DNA of 10,577 nt, taken from NCBI GenBank assembly GCA_947258625.1, contig CAMYJN010000034.1, positions 1 to 10,577 of the forward strand, given 5' to 3'. Under the pieces are notes generated by a model. The model searched no databases and was not told the DNA's origin. It saw only the letters and a list, made by a program, of their open reading frames with translations. Below, in pieces: positions 6,672-10,577 of this stretch; position 1 is the first letter of the stretch, and the number at the start of each line of letters is the position of its first letter. A program made the translations under genes and the position numbers. This DNA is from an uncultured Polyangiaceae bacterium. Its GTDB lineage: Bacteria; Myxococcota_A; Polyangia; Polyangiales; Houyiibacteriaceae.

Positions 6672-6970
6672 TGTCACTCGAGGCTTTGCAAACCGATGCA
6701 GAAGGCTATCTCGCGAACCGCGACGACTGGTCTGAAGAGCTCGCGAAAGAGCTCGCAACACAAATGGGCATAGAGCTCGGCGACGAGCACTGGAAAGTGC
6801 TCAAGACGGCACGGGCGATCGAAGGCGAGTCCGGCTCTAGCCCCGGGCTCCGAAAGATCAGCAAGCGATCGGAAACGCCGATCAAGTCCATCTATAAACT
6901 GTTCCCCGATGGTCCAGCGAAGCTCATCGCCAAGATCGCCGGCATCCCTAAACCCAAGTCGTGCCTGTAG
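6671..6970 (+). CDS. TusE/DsrC-family sulfur carrier with a single C-terminal cysteine
   Basis: A 99-residue protein, the usual length for TusE/DsrC. The family pattern runs throughout: D-A-E-G-Y-L near residue 10, DDW-SEELAKELA, GIELGDEHWKVL, SPGLRKISK, the LFPDGPAK segment and the end AGIPKPKSCL. DsrC proteins carry a sulfur-binding Cys one residue from the C-terminus (CysA) and a second Cys ten residues upstream (CysB, in the motif A-C-K-I-A-G). Here CysA is present at the penultimate position, but the CysB site is Ala (LIAKIAG). It therefore resembles TusE or other one-cysteine DsrC homologues, which relay persulfide sulfur but cannot form the DsrC trisulfide. Start at 6671 shares one base with the flavoprotein stop; if 6668 is used the overlap is ATGA. 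Either way translation is coupled. The likely partners are the flanking flavoprotein and DsrE2-like protein. Family call strong, exact pathway inferred. Confidence 0.9.
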   Translation: MSLEALQTDAEGYLANRDDWSEELAKELATQMGIELGDEHWKVLKTARAIEGESGSSPGLRKISKRSETPIKSIYKLFPDGPAKLIAKIAGIPKPKSCL

Positions 6971-6992
6971 CCGCACGTTCTAGGAGAAACCC

Positions 6993-7472
6993 ATGACCGA
7001 CACAGGAACCGAGAAGAAACGAAGCTTGAGCGTGATTTGCTCCAAAGGAAGCTTCGATATGGCGTACCCCGGGCTCATCTTGGCGAACGCCGCCCGCATG
7101 GCAGGCGTGCCCGCTCGTCTGTTTTTCACGTTTTGGGGGCTCGACATCGTCAACAAAAAGAAGATCGACCATCTTCACTTGAACCTCGTCGGCAATCCCT
7201 CCGCTCCGATCCCAGCGATGATCGCCGGCTTGCCCGGCGTTGAGGCACTGGCCACCGCCCAGATGAGGAAGGAAATGGAACGGCTCGAGATTCCGCCGAT
7301 TCGCGAGTTCGTCGAAATGCTCGATGACGCCGGCGCCGATCTCTATGGCTGCCAGATGGCCCTCGACATGTTCAAGCTCACGAAGGACGACTTGGTCCCG
7401 CAGGTCAAAGACGTGCTGACCGCGATGGACTTCATGGACATGAGCGAAGGCGCTCAGATCATCTTCATCTAG
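6993..7472 (+). CDS. DsrE2-like (DsrE/DsrF/DrsH family) sulfurtransferase protein
   Basis: A 159-residue protein of the DrsE_2 family. Landmarks are an opening strand SLSVICSKGSFDMAYPGLIL (11-30), the segment ANAARMAGVPARLFFTFWGLDIV, a long middle insertion with MIAGLPGVEALATAQMRKEM, and a C-terminal region with Cys120 in DLYGCQMALDMFKL. That cysteine aligns with the conserved Cys of the family motif (usually CxMSMDxMGI). Cys16 is a second, less usual cysteine. DsrE2-type proteins accept and donate persulfide sulfur alongside TusA or DsrC homologues in sulfur oxidation. No clear membrane helix is predicted, though the middle loop is hydrophobic. AGGAG is 6 bases before the ATG. It lies 22 bases after the TusE/DsrC-like gene as the last gene of the operon. 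Its TAG stop interlocks with the stop of the opposite DUF2141 gene. Confidence 0.9.
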   Translation: MTDTGTEKKRSLSVICSKGSFDMAYPGLILANAARMAGVPARLFFTFWGLDIVNKKKIDHLHLNLVGNPSAPIPAMIAGLPGVEALATAQMRKEMERLEIPPIREFVEMLDDAGADLYGCQMALDMFKLTKDDLVPQVKDVLTAMDFMDMSEGAQIIFI

Positions 7473-7954
7473 TCGTAGACGAGCTCGATCGGAATCGTCA
7501 CAGCTCCGCCCTGATAAGTGAACTTCGCGTCCTTGTAGAGGGGCGGGCCGAATCTCTTCGACTTCGCATTTTGTGAGACCCCCCAGGGTTCTTTGGGGCT
7601 TCCGATGGCGTTGGTGTCGAGCTTGCCGTTGCCGTTCGTGTCGATGAAAACCGATGCGGCGTAATCGCCTAAGCCCGTGCGCTTGAACACACAGGCGACC
7701 GTCTCGCCTTCGACATCAACCCAGGTTCGCCTGAGGGCGCGGCGGTGCTTGCGAGGGAACCCCTTGTTCTCCCAGAACAGAGCGCAGGCCATCTGGCCTG
7801 TACTGCCCTCTCGAATCCCGGTGATCTCGATCGAGAGGATGTTCTTCGCCGCCGGGTCGTTGTCGACCTGAGCCTCTGAAGCAGGAGTCCAGATCAGCGA
7901 GCCGATCAGCGCGATGGCGACAGAAGTCGCGCATGCCATTTTGGTCCAAACCAT
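7469..7954 (-). CDS. secreted DUF2141 protein
   Basis: A 161-residue exported protein matching DUF2141. An N-terminal signal peptide spans about 1-28 (hydrophobic core ~7-22, SEA before Gln29). The mature part has the family layout: ILSIEITGIREGSTGQMACALFW (39-61), then a strand with VACVFKRTGLGDYAASVF, the DTNGNGKLDTN segment (105-115), which resembles a calcium-binding loop, SPKEPWGVS (119-127) and FGPPLYKDAKFTY. The function of DUF2141 proteins is not established; a small periplasmic or surface beta-sandwich is the best guess. The frame is open upstream to 7999, but ATG 7954 is preferred because GGAGAG precedes it and the signal peptide begins there. It is convergent with the sulfur operon and its stop shares the CTAG palindrome with the DsrE2 stop, so there is no room for a separate terminator. 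Confidence 0.88.
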   Translation of the reverse strand: MVWTKMACATSVAIALIGSLIWTPASEAQVDNDPAAKNILSIEITGIREGSTGQMACALFWENKGFPRKHRRALRRTWVDVEGETVACVFKRTGLGDYAASVFIDTNGNGKLDTNAIGSPKEPWGVSQNAKSKRFGPPLYKDAKFTYQGGAVTIPIELVYD

Positions 7955-8026
7955 CGAATGCTCTCCGGATTCCCATCTGCGCGTCCGGCTCGTCTTCATG
8001 CCGGTTCGACGCAGACATGGTGTAAA

Positions 8027-8055
8027 TGTTTAGACGAGGCGCGGAATTTTGCCAA
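8027..8055 (-). promoter_or_regulatory. candidate sigma-70 promoter for the DUF2141 gene
   Basis: On the minus strand TTGGCA (8055-8050, five of six to TTGACA) is followed 17 bases later by TAAACA (8032-8027, three of six to TATAAT). Transcription would start near 8020, about 65 bases before the ATG at 7954. The region is more AT-rich than its surroundings. Confidence 0.3.
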
Positions 8056-8064
8056 ATGCTTGGC
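8051..8064. promoter_or_regulatory. inverted repeat over the candidate -35 box
   Basis: GCCAA and TTGGC form perfect 5-base arms around a 4-base centre. One arm overlaps the proposed -35 element, a position where a bound protein would block transcription. No T-run follows on either strand, so this is not an intrinsic terminator. Confidence 0.25.
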
Positions 8065-8141
8065 CATTCCTGCCCTCGCGCCGGTGTGTAAACCAGTTCG
8101 CACAATGGCCCACCGCGCCCCCGAAAGCGCAGGGCTTCGAC

Positions 8142-8561
8142 TCAGCCGCGGGCCACTTCGAATGCAGCGACCGCCTCACGCAAGGCGACCGGCACGGTGA
8201 CCTTCACCCGGCTCTCCGGATCGACGCAGACGCTGGTGACGCTGGCCTTCGCAAGCGTCTCATCACGTTCGTTGCGGATCACGAACGAGCTGGTGAAGCT
8301 CGAGGTCCCGATCCGCGAGATGCGGGTCTCGATGTGAACGTCCTCTTCGAACCTGGCGCTTCCGAGATAGTCGCAGTTCGCGTTCACGTAAAACATGTCG
8401 GTGCCGCTCTTGACCATGTCCTGCCACGGAACCCCTACGGTGCGCATGTACGCCCCGAGCGCCTCGTCGCAAAAGACGAAATAGTTGCCGAAGTAAACAT
8501 GGCCCTGCATGTCGGTGTCGCGAAATCGGACCCGCATCGTATAGACGAACGGCTGCTTCAC
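8142..8561 (-). CDS. YbgC/4HBT-type acyl-CoA thioesterase
   Basis: A 139-residue single-domain hotdog-fold thioesterase. The signature is RFRDTDMQGHVYFGNYF (12-28): Asp17 is the position of the catalytic Asp in the 4-hydroxybenzoyl-CoA thioesterase group and G-H-V follows as in YbgC. The rest of the fold is apparent (DYLGSARFEEDVHIETRI, then FVIRNERDETLAKASVTSVCVD). It would hydrolyse acyl-CoA or aryl-CoA thioesters in the cytoplasm; YbgC-like enzymes are known to act on short-chain or phospholipid-related acyl-CoA. The start codon is GTG, supported by GGGAG 7 bases upstream and by a GTGA overlap with the stop of the metallophosphoesterase gene. That overlap indicates translational coupling and operon membership. 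The exact substrate is unknown. Confidence 0.9.
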   Translation of the reverse strand: MKQPFVYTMRVRFRDTDMQGHVYFGNYFVFCDEALGAYMRTVGVPWQDMVKSGTDMFYVNANCDYLGSARFEEDVHIETRISRIGTSSFTSSFVIRNERDETLAKASVTSVCVDPESRVKVTVPVALREAVAAFEVARG

Positions 8562-10051
8562 GCACCGGCTCCCGCGCTAAGGCTGACCTCTGCCACGGGA
8601 CTATGCGTTTCGGCGCAAATCGATCGCACTGGCGTCTCTTCGGCGGCCTTCCATTCGCAGAGCTCTGCCACCCGACCTGACCCGTGGTCCGCGGGGCGAA
8701 TCCAAACGAAGGTCTGCTCCCCAAGGCGGATCGTGCACTCTGGGTCGGCAAACGCCTGGGACCAAAACCCGCCGTTATAGAGCGTGATCGGGCCTACCTG
8801 CTCGCATTTGGGCTCGTGGGTGTGCCCAAACACCACGCGACGTGCGCCGGTGATCTTGAAGATCAGCTCCGCGCGGGTCGGTGTGAGAAGCGGCGTTTCA
8901 AATACGGTCGCCCGAACGGAAGAAGCATAGGCCGCGTAGGGGAGCATGAAGATCAGCGCCGGCACGAACACCCAAAGCGTGCTGATCGGTAAGGCAATGT
9001 TGATGTGGAGGACTACCTGCCAGGCAAGGAAGAGCGCGACCAGAAGGAAGAACGCGCGGTCGAGCCACAGCTCGCGCGCAATTCGAAATGGATTGTTCGT
9101 GGCTGAGGGAACGTGAAGCACGTTGAGCTTGCGAACCATCGACGGCGTGGCTTGGGCGCGCGCGGCAATAGAGCGCACCTTGTCGTCGACGAGCATCGGA
9201 TCGCGCATCGCTGGGTGCCAGTGCGTGCGAAGCGAAATCCATAGAGTGGCATACGCACCCCAAAGCCAAGTCCAAATCAAGAGAGGCTGCGTACGCAACA
9301 TGTATCGGAAGAAGAAACGCACGTAGGCAACGCCGCTCATGATGTAGTTTTCCGACTGATGGGGGTTGAAGTACCCCATTCCGTTGAGCATGTATCGCGC
9401 GGCCAGGTCGCCGAACGGAATGCGAACCCGCGGCTGCCCGTTGACTTCGATCAAGGGATCGATCGGGTCACGCACGACGCAGTTGGGATCGTACTGGTGC
9501 CCATGACTGACGTAGGTGTCCCCGCCGCTCAGGTAGAACCAATGGCAGAACACGATTGGATCGTCGTCTTCTTCTTCACCGAGGTTCGATGGGAGAGCGG
9601 CGCCGAGCGCATCGCAAATCATCCGTTGGACCGAAGGCCAATAGACTTCGACGTCGTGATTGCCGACGACGAAGACCGCCCGGTTCCCCCGGGCGATGAA
9701 CGCGCCCAGGGCCTCGAACCAGCGCGGGTGGTCATCGATGATGACCTTCATCTTGAACTGGCTTTTCCACTCCTCGCTTCCAAGCCCACGGACCCGTTCC
9801 AACCACTCGACGTGCCGGTCCTTGCTGGGCACGGTGGTGACGCTGTCGAAATCGAAAATGTCACCGTTGAGGATCAGCTCGATCGGCCCATCCGCCTTCT
9901 CGTCGATGTGGGCGAGGAATCTGGCGAAATCGTCATCGATGAAGAACTCGCGACGCTTGTACGCCATCCAGAGCGGGCGCGCCGGGTCGGGCTCTTCCGC
10001 TTCGGTGAGGTGCATGTCGGAGACGACAAACGTGTGAAGGTTGGGTTCCAT
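8558..10051 (-). CDS. calcineurin-like metallophosphoesterase with internal membrane region
   Basis: A 497-residue protein with all metal-binding motifs of the calcineurin-like phosphoesterase fold: Asp12-x-His14 in VVSDMH, Asp64 in LNGDIFDFD, Asn131-His132-Asp133 in VVGNHD, His183 and His185 in SHGHQ, and His410-x-His412 in FGHTH. The last two motifs, normally a few tens of residues apart, are separated by about 220 residues. That insert includes hydrophobic stretches near 255-273, 332-350 and 355-377, so the enzyme is probably embedded in or attached to the membrane. The active site seems intact, and a two-metal phosphodiesterase or phosphatase acting on a membrane substrate such as a lipid phosphate or UDP-sugar is a reasonable inference (LpxH belongs to the same superfamily but lacks this insert). 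The ATG has only a weak Shine-Dalgarno. It lies 78 bases after the membrane protein gene and overlaps the thioesterase start by 4 bases. Confidence 0.9.
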   Translation of the reverse strand: MEPNLHTFVVSDMHLTEAEEPDPARPLWMAYKRREFFIDDDFARFLAHIDEKADGPIELILNGDIFDFDSVTTVPSKDRHVEWLERVRGLGSEEWKSQFKMKVIIDDHPRWFEALGAFIARGNRAVFVVGNHDVEVYWPSVQRMICDALGAALPSNLGEEEDDDPIVFCHWFYLSGGDTYVSHGHQYDPNCVVRDPIDPLIEVNGQPRVRIPFGDLAARYMLNGMGYFNPHQSENYIMSGVAYVRFFFRYMLRTQPLLIWTWLWGAYATLWISLRTHWHPAMRDPMLVDDKVRSIAARAQATPSMVRKLNVLHVPSATNNPFRIARELWLDRAFFLLVALFLAWQVVLHINIALPISTLWVFVPALIFMLPYAAYASSVRATVFETPLLTPTRAELIFKITGARRVVFGHTHEPKCEQVGPITLYNGGFWSQAFADPECTIRLGEQTFVWIRPADHGSGRVAELCEWKAAEETPVRSICAETHSPVAEVSLSAGAGA

Positions 10052-10129
10052 CGGGCCAAGCCATTGTGTCAGGCCTCGGAGCAGGACTCCAGCCAGCAGC
10101 AGCCTGTCGTCAGAGTTTAGCCGGGAGGT

Positions 10130-10577
10130 TTAGCCGCCGGCGGACGCTACGTGCCGCTTTCGGCCGACGATCAGGTGGATCAGCAGAAGCAGGGTCAGCC
10201 CAGTCGCGAATATCGCCACATACCAAGTGCCGAGCCCAGGACCCGCTTCGGTCAAGAAGTTTGCGATTTGCTTCTTGCCCAACATCACCGGCATGAATGG
10301 CTCGACGGTCACCGGCGCCCTGGGGTCCAGGTTGTGGCCGAAGGTATAGAGTTTGTAATACAAGCGTCCGAAACCAAATGCGCCCGCGTAGGTCGTCATG
10401 ACCAGCAGGTCCAGCATGGATCCGACTTTTCCGATCACGGCCGTTCGCAAAGCCAGAATGATCATCGCGGCGAAGAGGAACGGGATCCAGTCGAGGTCGC
10501 TGAGCGCAGCGCGGTCGAGGGGCGCCATACCGATGTAGTGATTCAGCACGTTGATCTCTTGAACGTCGTTGCCGTCG
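10130..10577 (-). CDS. membrane protein, LNHYIGM/GHNLDP type, N-terminus cut by window edge
   Basis: The frame stays open to the right edge, giving 148 C-terminal residues. The visible part starts DGNDVQEINVLNHYIGM and includes three strongly hydrophobic stretches: WIPFLFAAMIILALRTAVIG, LLVMTTYAGAFGFG and a C-terminal YVAIFATGLTLLLLIHLIVG. Between the second and third is KLYTFGHNLDPRAPVTVEPFMP, a conserved-looking periplasmic or cytoplasmic loop. From memory, LNHYIGM and GHNLDPxAP occur in a family of unnamed membrane proteins that have an FPLW...APQYP segment near the N-terminus and are sometimes found near nos-type copper genes. This is a tentative recollection. A GTG at 10549 could serve as a start, but the conserved-looking EINVLNHYIGM crosses it, so a longer protein is likely. 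It heads the probable operon with the metallophosphoesterase and thioesterase. No biochemical function can be assigned. Confidence 0.72.
   Translation of the reverse strand, partial: DGNDVQEINVLNHYIGMAPLDRAALSDLDWIPFLFAAMIILALRTAVIGKVGSMLDLLVMTTYAGAFGFGRLYYKLYTFGHNLDPRAPVTVEPFMPVMLGKKQIANFLTEAGPGLGTWYVAIFATGLTLLLLIHLIVGRKRHVASAGG

Noticed and set aside
8049..8780. Plus-strand open frame of 243 residues
   Set aside because: It covers the thioesterase and the end of the metallophosphoesterase in antisense and matches no family.
9359..10120. Plus-strand open frame of 253 residues opposite the metallophosphoesterase
   Set aside because: It is fully antisense to a gene with intact catalytic motifs and shows no recognisable domain.
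10052..10129. Terminator between the membrane protein and metallophosphoesterase genes
   Set aside because: Only a 4-base-pair stem could be drawn and no T-run follows.

Overview
This is a high-GC window (I estimate about 60 %) of tightly packed bacterial chromosome with short intergenic gaps, coupled start/stop overlaps and GTG starts. Gene content (fatty-acyl-CoA ligase, CDGSH iron-sulfur protein, NhaA, LipC-like esterase, sulfur-transfer genes, YbgC-type thioesterase) fits a Gram-negative aerobe or facultative organism, perhaps of deltaproteobacterial/myxobacterial type. That placement is a guess from gene style, because no rRNA or other strong taxonomic marker is present. I see no tRNA, rRNA, CRISPR array, insertion sequence or phage gene, and no gene-free stretch longer than 300 bases.

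Layout. (1) 1-827, minus strand: a protein with a 4Fe-4S domain and two CDGSH domains, followed 29 bases later by the start of an AMP-forming acyl-CoA ligase that runs off the left edge. (2) 964-1932, plus strand: a CzcD/ZitB-type zinc exporter whose last ~45 residues look frameshifted. (3) 1942-3911, minus strand: the Na+/H+ antiporter NhaA and a coupled small membrane protein of unknown function. (4) 3948-5243, plus strand: a membrane-anchored HSL-family esterase, divergent from nhaA. (5) 5418-7472, plus strand: a three-gene sulfur unit made of an SQR-like flavoprotein, a TusE/DsrC-like single-cysteine carrier and a DsrE2-like protein. (6) 7469-7954, minus strand: a secreted DUF2141 protein whose stop codon interlocks with that of the DsrE2 gene. 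(7) 8142-10577, minus strand: a probable operon of an edge-truncated membrane protein, a metallophosphoesterase with an embedded membrane segment, and a hotdog thioesterase.

How the genes may work together. The clearest functional unit is the sulfur operon. The flavoprotein could oxidise sulfide or a persulfide and pass electrons to quinone, while the TusE/DsrC-like and DsrE2-like proteins could carry the sulfur as protein persulfides. The zinc exporter, NhaA and CDGSH protein suggest a stress and ion-homeostasis neighbourhood. The metallophosphoesterase and thioesterase pair, like the acyl-CoA ligase, points to lipid or acyl metabolism.

The most interesting items are the sulfur-relay operon with its one-cysteine DsrC-like carrier, the metallophosphoesterase whose catalytic motifs are split by a long membrane insertion, the unknown membrane gene coupled to nhaA, and the apparent frameshift in the zinc exporter. 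I did not find a wholly new system that the sequence alone proves.
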